This document shows positions 40,854 through 49,181 of a DNA stretch of 64,000 nt, piece by piece; the stretch's first letter is position 1; the number at the start of each line of letters is the position of its first letter. Source of the stretch: JAJDNH01 sp964552395 (GTDB taxonomy: Bacteria > Acidobacteriota > Thermoanaerobaculia > Thermoanaerobaculales > Sulfomarinibacteraceae); contig CAZKGM010000010.1 of NCBI GenBank assembly GCA_964552395.1, positions 1-64,000 of the forward strand. The letters run 5' to 3'. The notes beneath the pieces are model-generated. The model worked only from the letters and a program-made list of their open reading frames with translations. It was not told the origin of the DNA and did not search any database. The position numbers and the translations under genes are program-made.

Positions 40854-42161
40854 TCAAGCTCGGGCTCCACGCTTCGAGCGCGACTGTCCGGACCCTGATC
40901 GTCTTGAGCTCTCGCTCGCTGCCCGGTCTGCGCCTCGCCGCCGGTGCCTTCGAGGGGCATCCGGCTGCGTGCCCCGGTTCACCTGCCCGACTCGGCGGTC
41001 AGCTCTGTCGACCGTCTCCCGGCCCAAGCTAGGTTGCAGACGGAGCTCGAAGCCGTCGATCTTTCGGCGCTCGATCCGCCGCCCGACCGTTTGCTCAATG
41101 GCCCTCATCTCGCCCTCCTCAGCCGGCGACACGAAGGTCAGGGCGTCGCCCGTGGCGCCGGCGCGGGCCGTCCGTCCCACGCGGTGGACGTAGTCGTCGG
41201 GCTGCCCCGGGACGTCGAAGTTGATCACGTGCGGCAAGGCTTCGACGTCGATGCCGCGGGAGGCCACGTCGGTTGCCACCAGAACCCGGATGCGGCCGGC
41301 CTTGAACGCCGCCAAGGCGGATTCGCGCTGCGGCTGGGAGCGGTTGCCGTGGATGCGGTCACAGGGAATGCCCTCTCGGTCAAGGTACTTGGCCAGGCGG
41401 TTGGCACGGTGCTTGGTGCGGGTGAAGACGAGCGCAGTCTGCACCTCACGGTGCAGCATCTCGAGCAGCAGGCCCTTCTTGAGCTCCTCGGGAACTGACA
41501 TGACCGCCTGGCGGATGCCGGTCGCTGGCGCCGTCCGACGCTCGATGTCGAGCCGGATGGGCTGGGTGAGCAGGTCACGGCTGAGAGCCACGATCGGGCG
41601 CGGCAAGGTGGCCGAAAAGAGCATGGTCTGCCGGCGTTCGGGAAGCTTGGCAAGGATCCGACGGATATCGGGCAGAAAGCCCATGTCGAGCATGCGGTCG
41701 GCCTCGTCCAGCACCAGCACCTCGAGCTGATCAATGCGGAACCACGGCTGCTGCATGTGGTCGAGCAGGCGGCCTGGGGTCGCCACCACGACGTTGACTC
41801 CCGAACGTAGAGCCCTCACCTGTGCCGCCGGCTTGACGCCGCCGAACACTGTTGCCGAAGTGATCCGGCCATGCCGGCCCAACGCCACGAAGTGCTCGTG
41901 CACCTGGGCGGCGAGCTCTCGCGTCGGGGTGAGAACGAGAGCGCGGGTTCCTGTTCTGCCTGCCGACCTCGTCAGGCGCTGCAGGATCGGCAGGACAAAG
42001 GCTGCGGTCTTGCCGCTTCCGGTCATCGCGGACGCGAGAATGTCGCGACCGGCGAGGGCCGGCGGCAGGGCAGCGGTCTGAATGGGAGTGGGCTTTTCGA
42101 AGCCCATATCGGAGATCCCGCGCACCAGGGCGGGATCGAGTTGAAGGTCATTGAATCTCAA
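40854..42161 (-). CDS. DEAD-box ATP-dependent RNA helicase
   Basis: 435-residue RNA helicase, RhlE/DeaD type. Q-motif FEKPTPIQ (21-28), Walker A AMTGSGKT (45-52), PTRELA, TPGRLLD, DEADRMLDMGF, LFSATL, HGNRSQPQRE, DVASRGID and HRVGRTARAG are intact. The C-terminus is a basic tail rich in Arg/Ser/Gly (about 60 residues) that probably binds RNA. Start is uncertain: I chose a TTG (42161) giving LRFNDLQLDP, the usual beginning of the family; another TTG upstream (42296) would add 45 residues with no family resemblance. Likely co-expressed with the downstream RRM protein. Confidence 0.88.
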   Translation of the reverse strand: MRFNDLQLDPALVRGISDMGFEKPTPIQTAALPPALAGRDILASAMTGSGKTAAFVLPILQRLTRSAGRTGTRALVLTPTRELAAQVHEHFVALGRHGRITSATVFGGVKPAAQVRALRSGVNVVVATPGRLLDHMQQPWFRIDQLEVLVLDEADRMLDMGFLPDIRRILAKLPERRQTMLFSATLPRPIVALSRDLLTQPIRLDIERRTAPATGIRQAVMSVPEELKKGLLLEMLHREVQTALVFTRTKHRANRLAKYLDREGIPCDRIHGNRSQPQRESALAAFKAGRIRVLVATDVASRGIDVEALPHVINFDVPGQPDDYVHRVGRTARAGATGDALTFVSPAEEGEMRAIEQTVGRRIERRKIDGFELRLQPSLGRETVDRADRRVGQVNRGTQPDAPRRHRRRGADRAASESSRRSGSGQSRSKRGARA

Positions 42162-42344
42162 GGGGCAATGGCTCTTTCTGCACGCGCACGACTGACTATC
42201 GCAGGTGCGCTGCGTGTCATTTCCGGCTGGGTTGTGAACGGGAGAATCGCCGGGGGGACTGCCGTTCGGGTCATCGAAGGACCCTGCAAGTTTCAAACCG
42301 GCCGCTGCAGTGACACCGTTTGTCCACTCGCAGCCGATCAGACA

Positions 42345-43160
42345 TCATCCCACAACAACCGGCAAATAGCAAGTAATTCCCACAAGGGAGTTTGGAAGCA
42401 TCGTGCATGTCCTGTCAGGACATGATGGAAGGCGGAGCTGGTTCTCAAGGTCGAGACCGACGACGATGCCCCGCCGATCGAGGTAGGTCAGGGCGAGGTT
42501 CGGCGCACCCGAGCCGAGCACGGCGACCGGCCCATCGCACTCTGTCCCGCACCGATCCAGTGATGTGGCGGCCTCCTCGAGCCACACGACCTGGCCGCGC
42601 CACCAGGGGGTGATACGCTCTTGGACCCAATCCCTGGCCGGACCCCCCTCGACCGCTCCCACGGCCACGATCGCCGCCAGCATTACACCGGTGGCAACGT
42701 GGCTCCGGAGGGATCCCCTCAGCCTGTGGAGCTGCAGGGCGAGCTGGACGCTGAGGAGTCCCGCCAGCGGATCAAAGAGGTCGATGGCCTAGTCGTCGTG
42801 CCAGACGAAACCGAAGAGGGCGAGTGGCCCCAGGGCGGAGAGCAGGAGCGTGAGGATCCGGTAGATGTCGACGAGGTGGGACCGCCCGAACATCCGGGCC
42901 CCGACCGCGGCCAGGTAGGGCGTGAGCGGGAGCTCGGCGTTGACCCGCCTCTCCACCGGCAACAGGCTCGGCACCCGGGGGTCGAGGATGTTCCAGCTGT
43001 CGTCCTCCAGGTACTGCTGGGCGATCGCGAGACAGTCCCCCTGCTTCCACGAGTGAAAGCCAAATGGCATGTCGTGAGCCATCGGCACAAAGATCGGCCC
43101 CCAAAGGGCGGCCATCACCAACACCGCCACCAGCCAAGGGAGCCAACCGAGCTTCCGCAC
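42345..43160 (-). pseudogene. Interrupted and shortened GT39-like glycosyltransferase gene
   Basis: A single minus-strand frame with GTG start (43160) encodes a first membrane helix (KLGWLPWLVAVLVMAALWGP), the external loop 'GFHSWKQGDCLAIAQQYLED' with 'WNILDPRVPSLLPVERRVNA', a second helix (TLLLSALGPLALFGFVWHDD), then a TAG at 42789-42791. The same frame continues (AIDLFDPLAGLL, VATGVMLAAIVAVGAVEGGP) into a soluble tail (WWRGQVVWLEEAATSLDRCG, VLGSGAPNLALTYLDRRGI). An intact family member has about 450-500 residues, so the middle helices are deleted as well as the stop being present. At the start of the glycan cluster, divergent from the sulfotransferase-like gene. Confidence 0.6.
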
Positions 43161-43267
43161 TACAGCGCCTACGATACTGGGAGCACACCAGGAAGGGAAG
43201 CGGCGCGGCGGAGCCCGAGCTCCCCCTGGTAGGATGAGCCCGAGACAAGGGGCAGCAAGGAGACCCG

Positions 43268-43927
43268 ATGAGCTGTCGAGTCCGAAAGGTCCCGCCGCCA
43301 ACTCCTCGCGGGACACGAGCGGCGGCGCAACCGGTCGTCATCGTCAGCGGCCTGCCACGATCCGGCACCTCGATGGCCATGAAGATGCTCCACGCCGGGG
43401 GCATGGAGGTTCTGACCGACGGCGTCCGACGCGCCGACGAGGACAACCCCGAAGGGTACTTCGAGCTGGAGCGCACCAAGGAGCTGGCCGAGGCCGGCGA
43501 CCTCCGCTGGCTCCACGGCGCCCGCGGCAAGGCCGTGAAGGTCATCTCCTACCTCCTTCCGTACCTTCCGGACGACCTCGACTACCGGGTCGTATTCATG
43601 ACCCGTGACCTCGAGGAAATCCTGGCCTCCCAGGCGCGCATGCTCGAGCGGCGCGGGGAGCCTCCCGGGGCTTCCCCCCTGGAGATGAGGCGGGGGTACG
43701 TGGATCACCTCGTCAAGATCCGGACCATCCTGAGTCTCCGTGCCTGCTTCGCTATCCTCGAGATCGACTACCGCCAGGCCATCCATGAACCTGAGCGGGT
43801 CGCCGAGCGTCTGCGGGAGTTCGTCGACCTCCCTCTCGACACCGACCGCATGGCCCGCGCCGTCAACCCGAGCTTGTACCGGAACCGTGGAGACGCCGAG
43901 AGCAGCGCGGGATCGTCGGATCAATAG
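43268..43927 (+). CDS. Sulfotransferase-like P-loop protein
   Basis: 219-residue member of the sulfotransferase/P-loop NTPase fold. 'VVIVSGLPRSGTSMAMKMLH' at about 23-42 is the phosphosulfate-binding loop (PRSGTS type). 'VVFMTRDLEEILASQARML' resembles the 3'-phosphate-binding segment. AAGGAG sits 6 nt before the ATG. It would transfer sulfate from PAPS to a glycan or small molecule, which fits the surface-glycan cluster beginning here. Some relatives of this compact group are annotated only as 'sulfotransferase family', so substrate and even activity are unproven. Confidence 0.7.
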   Translation: MSCRVRKVPPPTPRGTRAAAQPVVIVSGLPRSGTSMAMKMLHAGGMEVLTDGVRRADEDNPEGYFELERTKELAEAGDLRWLHGARGKAVKVISYLLPYLPDDLDYRVVFMTRDLEEILASQARMLERRGEPPGASPLEMRRGYVDHLVKIRTILSLRACFAILEIDYRQAIHEPERVAERLREFVDLPLDTDRMARAVNPSLYRNRGDAESSAGSSDQ

Positions 43928-44107
43928 CCGTCGCGGCCCTTCCTCCGCCACAATAGCCACCGCTCGATAGCCTCCCCTCCTGCGCCATCTGCCGGCGCGA
44001 CTCGGAACCGCAATCCCTACACTCCACCATACCGACCGAGCGGGTCCCGACAGAGGTCGAGAATCGGCACGCGATTCGGCCGCAATGGATCGCCCTCAGC
44101 CCGCTGC

Positions 44108-44113
44108 TATAAT
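44108..44113 (+). promoter_or_regulatory. -10 element of the glycan operon
   Basis: Perfect TATAAT 17 nt before the ATG at 44130. No good -35 is seen at 17 nt, so an activator or extended contacts may be needed. Its position argues against the farther upstream start at 44085. Confidence 0.45.
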
Positions 44114-44129
44114 CCGTGACGCTCATGTC

Positions 44130-46238
44130 ATGATACCCGAGCTCGGAGCAATCTTCGTGAAGGACGCTGGCCGGCGACCAAGAGGGCACAGTTTCATTCT
44201 CCTCGTCATCATCGTGGCGGCCACTGCGGTTGTCTCGGTGATCGGGTCCCTGCAGATCCGGAATACGGCTCTGTCGTTCGACGGGGGGATGAACGCCCAG
44301 GTCGCGCTGAGTCTTGTCGAGGACGGGCGGTACGCAGCTCGCTACCGAGGCCTCCATGACTTCGACCATCGTGTTCAGACCGGGCCGACCCTGATTCTCC
44401 CAGTGGCCGTCGTCTACAAGGTTCTCGGTGCCGGCGAAACCGTTCTCCAGCTCCCGAGCCTGGCCTATCTCATGCTCCTCTTCGTGTTCGCCACTTTCTA
44501 CGCGGGACGCCACGCGGGACCAACCGCGGCCGTTCTGACGGCGATCCTGATCCTGCAAACGCCCCGGCTCTTCGACTTCGGTCTCCGCCTGTACGGGGAG
44601 GTGCCGGCGCTTGTCTTCTTCTTGGCCGCTCTTCTCCTGCTGGACTGCATGACCTCCCGACCCGGAAGATCCATCGCGATGGCAGCCGGCGCCGCTTTCG
44701 GGCTGTCGGTCCTCACCAAGATCATGATGTTGATCTCGGTCGCCGGGCTGGGAATGGCCTTCGTGGTCGACCGCTGGCTTCTCCGACGGACATCAGTTCG
44801 GAGCTGGGGCTCGATACTGGCGGGCTTCGTCCTCGTTCACCTTCCGTTCGAGGCGTACAAGCTGGCAACCCTCGGCCCGCGGGTCTACTGGGAGTGGTGG
44901 TCGACGATGGCGCGGCGGACGTTCGCCCAGGGAACCTCGTACGGGATGCCGATTACCCTGCACGGGGCCCACAAGCTGGAAGGTCATCTCGAGATTCTGG
45001 TCCGCAAGTCGCGTCTTCCCGAGCTCTCTCTTGTCGTGTTCTTGGTGACCTCGACATTGCTGGTCGCCGCTCTTCTGGCGCGTCGGTGGAAGGAGTCGCG
45101 CAGCGAGAAGGCGGTCCCCTTCTCGATCTTGGTGTTGGCGTCGGCCGCGGCCCTCAACCTTCTCTGGTGGCTCACCCTTTCACCGACAAGCCATACGTGG
45201 CTTCGCCGTGCCTTCCCCGGCCTGATCCTCCAGGAGATCGTGGCGGCCGCGGCTCTCACCTGGGGTATCGCGGTCCTTCTACGGCGTCCAAGCGCCACGG
45301 AGCGATCTCCGACCCACCTCCCCCGCTCACTGTGGCCGGTCGCGGTTCTGACGGCTGTCCTCGTGCTTGGAGCGGGAAGCCTTCTGTGGCACGGCCTCCC
45401 TCAGTTGCGACTTCGCCGACACCCGACCGCCGAGCGCGTGGGCACCGACGCCATGGCAGATACGATCCGCCATCTCAACCGCGATGTCGTTCTCTACGCC
45501 CGCGGTTGGTACCAGGCGCCGGTACTGGCCGCGCTCACGGGGAGGGTGTTGAAGGACTTCAACCAGTTCCCCCTGTCGTCGTACGGCAGGCCCCTCTCCT
45601 ACACCTTCTTCGTCGTCGACGCGGCCCTTTATCGGAACGAGCCCGAGCAGGTGGAAGAGGTCCTCGAGCGCAGCCGCAGCTCGCTGGTTCGCAGGGTCGG
45701 GGAGTTCTTCTTGTACCGCCTCGACGAGGTACTACCCTACCGACCGATCCCGGCCCCCCGGGATGCCAGAGAGCTCCTCAGCGTATTCAAACCGGAGCTC
45801 GACGAGTACCGGTTCGCTTCCGGAATCGGGGACAACCCGGAGTGGAAGGCGGTCTCGCGTGCGGTCTGCGGCGTCCTCCTGAAGCCGGAGAATCTCCGAT
45901 GCCTGCACGTCTGCGTGTGGGTCCCACCGGACATGGGACCGCGGCCCCACTTCGAGGTCCGCGTGGACGGAACGCCGGTTGCCGCTGTGAGCCTCCGGGG
46001 TGTGGAACGCTGGGACGAGGTGATCGACTTGCCGGACGGCGTCCCCGAGCGGAGGGAGTCGGCCCTGGTCGAGCTCTGGATGAGACGCGACGGTGAACAG
46101 CGGCGGTTCGTCTTGCGGCCGTCCACTGGGAAGTTCGTCGTCGAGGAGGTGGGGTTCGTGGCTTGCGAGGCTCGACGGGCATCCGAGGTCTCGCGCGGGA
46201 AAATCGGTCTTCCGGTCGCGATCGTAGGGGCCCCTTGA
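44130..46238 (+). CDS. GT39-like membrane glycosyltransferase, first gene of the glycan operon
   Basis: 702-residue polytopic protein of the GT-C type. After a basic N-terminus comes a helix (FILLVIIVAATAVVSVIGSL), then the external loop 'NTALSFDGGMNAQVALSLVE DGRYAARY', where the acidic residue of the DGG stretch matches the catalytic position. About ten more helices reach to residue ~430, followed by an unusually long extracytoplasmic C-terminal region of about 270 residues. Possible starts: ATG 44130 (chosen) or GTG 44157, which has GGAG upstream; the frame is open to 44085. The next gene starts on its stop codon (TTGA), so the chain of coupled glycan genes begins here. Confidence 0.78.
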   Translation: MIPELGAIFVKDAGRRPRGHSFILLVIIVAATAVVSVIGSLQIRNTALSFDGGMNAQVALSLVEDGRYAARYRGLHDFDHRVQTGPTLILPVAVVYKVLGAGETVLQLPSLAYLMLLFVFATFYAGRHAGPTAAVLTAILILQTPRLFDFGLRLYGEVPALVFFLAALLLLDCMTSRPGRSIAMAAGAAFGLSVLTKIMMLISVAGLGMAFVVDRWLLRRTSVRSWGSILAGFVLVHLPFEAYKLATLGPRVYWEWWSTMARRTFAQGTSYGMPITLHGAHKLEGHLEILVRKSRLPELSLVVFLVTSTLLVAALLARRWKESRSEKAVPFSILVLASAAALNLLWWLTLSPTSHTWLRRAFPGLILQEIVAAAALTWGIAVLLRRPSATERSPTHLPRSLWPVAVLTAVLVLGAGSLLWHGLPQLRLRRHPTAERVGTDAMADTIRHLNRDVVLYARGWYQAPVLAALTGRVLKDFNQFPLSSYGRPLSYTFFVVDAALYRNEPEQVEEVLERSRSSLVRRVGEFFLYRLDEVLPYRPIPAPRDARELLSVFKPELDEYRFASGIGDNPEWKAVSRAVCGVLLKPENLRCLHVCVWVPPDMGPRPHFEVRVDGTPVAAVSLRGVERWDEVIDLPDGVPERRESALVELWMRRDGEQRRFVLRPSTGKFVVEEVGFVACEARRASEVSRGKIGLPVAIVGAP

Positions 46239-47473
46239 GAGTCCTCAGCGTCGCCACCACCCACCCCCGCTTTCCCGGTGATGGCGAGCCCGCGTACGTA
46301 CTCGAGGTCAACCGCGGCCTGGCTGCTCTCGGTCACCAAGTTACAGCCCTTCTGCCTCACGCACCCGGCGCGCGCCTCGCTGAGACAATGGACGGCATTG
46401 AGATCCGCCGTTTCAGGTACTTCCTTCCGCCCTCGCTGCAGAAGCTCTGCTACAACGGCGGCATCCTCCCGAATCTGCATCGCAGCTGGACGGCACGGGT
46501 CAACCTGCCGTTCTTCCTTGCGACACAGGCAGCCGCGGTGGCACGGGAGGTCCGTCGCTCCTCGCCGGACCTCGTGCACTGCCACTGGCTCATCAGCAGC
46601 GGGCTCATGGGAGCCCTCGCGGCGGGCGTCCGAAACCGTCCGCTCGTCGTCAGCGCGCACGGCAGCGACGTCTACCTCCAGAACCTGCTCTTTCAGACCG
46701 CCAACCGGTTCGTCCTCGAGCGCTCACAGGTCTGCACGGTCAACAGCCGGGGCACCCGCGCCCGCGTCCACAGCATCGATCCCGGCGCTCGAACCGAGAT
46801 CGTGCCCATGGGTGTTCACCCTTCCCGCTACGGTCCACACCTGGCCTCTCCCGAGGCGCGGCGCAACATGGGAGCAGGCCGACCGCAGATCCTCTTCATC
46901 GGGCGGTTCTCCCGCCACAAGGGGATCGGCCACCTGGTCAGGGCCATGCCGGAGATCGTGCGCGCTCACCCGTCCGCTCGACTCGCCCTGATCGGGTTCG
47001 GTCCCGAGGAAGTGACCATCCGTCGCACCGTGGCCAGTGCAGGGGTCGAGGATCGGGTCCGCCTGGTAGGCCGAATCCCCCACTCCGAGGTGCCCGCGTA
47101 CCTCGCCTCTGCCGACCTCGCCGTTCTGCCGTCCGAGACGGTTGAGGGGCTGGGCGTGGTACTGTTGGAGGCCCTGGCCAGTGGCACGCCGGTCGTTGGA
47201 TCGCGGGTCGGTGGAATCCCCGACGTCATCCGCGACGGCGTCACGGGTCTGCTGTGCAGGCCCGGGGACCAGGAGGACCTGGCAGCGAAGTGCATCGACC
47301 TGCTCGAGGACGAGGAGCTGCGCCGACGCACGACCGAGGCCGGACGACAACTGGTGACCGAGGTCTTCAGCTGGGAACGGATCGCCCTCAGGTTCGACGA
47401 GATCTTCCGCCAACTTCTGGAGACTGGGGCCTCCCCGGACCCTCCTCACGATCCTCCGGGACGCGCGCCATGA
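46235..47473 (+). CDS. GT4-family glycosyltransferase
   Basis: 412-residue GT-B fold glycosyltransferase. A TTG start overlapping the stop of the preceding gene (TTGA) gives the proper family N-terminus LRVLSVATTHPRFPGDGEPA; everything upstream is shadow. The acceptor domain has 'LVVSAHGSDVYLQNLLF' and the donor domain 'ILFIGRFSRHKGIGHLVRAM', 'LIGFGPEE', and the E-x7-E motif in 'PSETVEGLGVVLLEALASGT PVVGS'. It uses a nucleotide sugar in the cytosol, building a lipid-linked glycan. The specific sugar is unknown. Confidence 0.9.
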   Translation: MRVLSVATTHPRFPGDGEPAYVLEVNRGLAALGHQVTALLPHAPGARLAETMDGIEIRRFRYFLPPSLQKLCYNGGILPNLHRSWTARVNLPFFLATQAAAVAREVRRSSPDLVHCHWLISSGLMGALAAGVRNRPLVVSAHGSDVYLQNLLFQTANRFVLERSQVCTVNSRGTRARVHSIDPGARTEIVPMGVHPSRYGPHLASPEARRNMGAGRPQILFIGRFSRHKGIGHLVRAMPEIVRAHPSARLALIGFGPEEVTIRRTVASAGVEDRVRLVGRIPHSEVPAYLASADLAVLPSETVEGLGVVLLEALASGTPVVGSRVGGIPDVIRDGVTGLLCRPGDQEDLAAKCIDLLEDEELRRRTTEAGRQLVTEVFSWERIALRFDEIFRQLLETGASPDPPHDPPGRAP

Positions 47474-48654
47474 AGGTCCTTCACCTCACCGACGACCTGC
47501 AGGGGATGAGCGGGGTCAGAAGCTACCTCATCCAGCTGCGCGAGCACCTGCGGCCCCGCGGCATCGAGTGCGAGCTTTCCACCCAGGAGCCCGGCGGCCG
47601 CCTCGCCGGCGTTCTCTCCAGGTGGTTTAGTCTCCGCCACCGGAGGACGCTGGCCGACCGCATCCACACAGATCGGCCGGACATCGTGCACGCCCACAAC
47701 CTCTGGATGCGGCTCTCCCCGGCGCCCCTTCTCACAGCCCGCCGCGCCGGCATCCCGGTCGTCATGACGGTTCACGACTACCACCTGGTCTGTCCGCGCA
47801 AGTGGATGATCACCGCGGCCGATCTCCCGTGCGAGACCGGCTTCGGTCCGCGCTGCCTGGTCTCGAACTGCCGCGGCAGGCCCGAGGGTTGGGCCTCCCT
47901 CCCGTACAACGACCTCCGATGGCTCAAGATAGGAGGGCACCGCCGGATGTTGAGCGCATGGGTCGACCTCTTCATCTCACCTTCCGAGCACCTCGCGTCC
48001 TGGCTCGCCAGCAACATGGACGTCAACGACCTGGTCACCGTACCCAACTTCACAGCCGCACCCGAGCAACCGCCTGGGCCACCGCTAGGGGCGCCGCCGT
48101 CGATCCTGTTCGCCGGACGTCTGAGCCGGGAGAAGGGCGTCCACGTACTCCTGGAGGCCATGCCGACAGTCCTTCGGGAGCACTCCGACGCGCTGCTGAC
48201 TGTGGCCGGCGACGGACCGCGCCGACGGGACCTCGAGCAGATGGCACGGAGCTTGGGGCTCGAGGACCGGGTGCGGTTTCTCGGCCGGTGTTCCGGCGAC
48301 CGGCTTCAAGACCTGTACGGGGAGACGAACCTCGTCGTCCTGCCATCTTTGTGGATGGAGAACTGCCCCGTCGCCGTGCTGGAGGCGATGGCCCACGGCC
48401 GGCCGGTAGTGGCTACCCGGATCGGCGGACTCCCCGAGCTCGTGCAGGACAGAGTCAGCGGGGCCCTCTTCGAACGGGGAAACGCCGCGGACCTCGCGGC
48501 CAAGATCCTGGCGCTTTTCTCAGACCCCAACCTCGTGCAGGCCGCCGGCGAGCAGGCACTTCTCTTGCACCGGACTCGGTTTACGCCCGAGATTCACATC
48601 CGGCGCCTGGAAGAGATCTATGAGTCGCTGCTCACAAAGAGGAAGTCGCGGTGA
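47470..48654 (+). CDS. GT4-family glycosyltransferase
   Basis: 394-residue second GT-B glycosyltransferase; ATG overlaps the previous stop (ATGA). N-terminus MKVLHLTDDLQGMSGVRSYL, acceptor side 'MTVHDYHLVCPRKWM' with a cysteine-containing insert (CETGFGPRCLVSNC), donor side 'ILFAGRLSREKGVHVLLEAM', 'VAGDGPRR' and 'NCPVAVLEAMAHGRPVVATR'. The HDYH/CPRK region with several Cys is typical of a subgroup in exopolysaccharide clusters. Next gene in the chain is a decayed methyltransferase that again overlaps by GTGA. Confidence 0.9.
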   Translation: MKVLHLTDDLQGMSGVRSYLIQLREHLRPRGIECELSTQEPGGRLAGVLSRWFSLRHRRTLADRIHTDRPDIVHAHNLWMRLSPAPLLTARRAGIPVVMTVHDYHLVCPRKWMITAADLPCETGFGPRCLVSNCRGRPEGWASLPYNDLRWLKIGGHRRMLSAWVDLFISPSEHLASWLASNMDVNDLVTVPNFTAAPEQPPGPPLGAPPSILFAGRLSREKGVHVLLEAMPTVLREHSDALLTVAGDGPRRRDLEQMARSLGLEDRVRFLGRCSGDRLQDLYGETNLVVLPSLWMENCPVAVLEAMAHGRPVVATRIGGLPELVQDRVSGALFERGNAADLAAKILALFSDPNLVQAAGEQALLLHRTRFTPEIHIRRLEEIYESLLTKRKSR

Positions 48655-49181
48655 ACCTCTGTCGCCTGGCGAACTCCGTGTTCTGTGCGCCACCCATCTC
48701 GTGGCTCCTACCGGCGCCGATGATTTGGGACCGGCAGGACCCGTTGCGGTTTCTTCGCAATCGCCTCCGCGGAGGAATCCAGTTCCTGGAGGGGCTCGTC
48801 ACCTTCCCGCCCTACCTCGGACCGTGGGGCGCCCACCTCTAGAAGCACGTACGGATACCCTGGGCCCACCTCATCTGCCCCGAGAGACAACTCCCAGATC
48901 TGTGGCGAGAGATCCATCAACGGGAGGTCTCCCGGGGTCGGTTCCGGACAAGCGCAGCTCGGGCGCGTTGTATTATGGAAGCCGAGACAATCCCCGAGCT
49001 GTGGAGTCTGAACAGAATGACGATACGCCGATTCCTGGAAATGTTGCCCGCCGCGTCCCTCAAACCGGTCTCCGTGCGCCTGCACACGCCGGGAGGCCTC
49101 GCTGCGCCCCTGGTCCGGCTCCCATCGATCCCCGAGCACGTGGTAACCCGGTTGAGCGTCCTCTTCGAGCGGTCATGCTGA
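48651..49181 (+). pseudogene. Decayed SAM-dependent methyltransferase
   Basis: One frame, opened by a GTG overlapping the previous stop, reads through a TAG at 48840-48842. Just before it stands FPPYLGPWGAHL and just after it KHVRIPWAHLICPERQL, together the methyltransferase motif 'PPYxGPWGAHLYKHxRxPWAHL', so the TAG replaces the expected Tyr codon. The remaining frame gives a convincing C-terminal domain (MTIRRFLEMLPAASLKPVSV, RLHTPGGLAAPLVRLPSIPE) ending at 49181. The N-terminal AdoMet-binding Rossmann half is missing. The downstream gene starts 7 nt before its end, so operon architecture is preserved. Confidence 0.65.

Noticed and set aside
42345..49181. Amber (TAG) recoding as selenocysteine/pyrrolysine-like readthrough
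   Set aside because: TAG terminates several intact genes in this window, no suppressor tRNA is visible, and both interrupted genes are also shortened. Decay is the simpler explanation.
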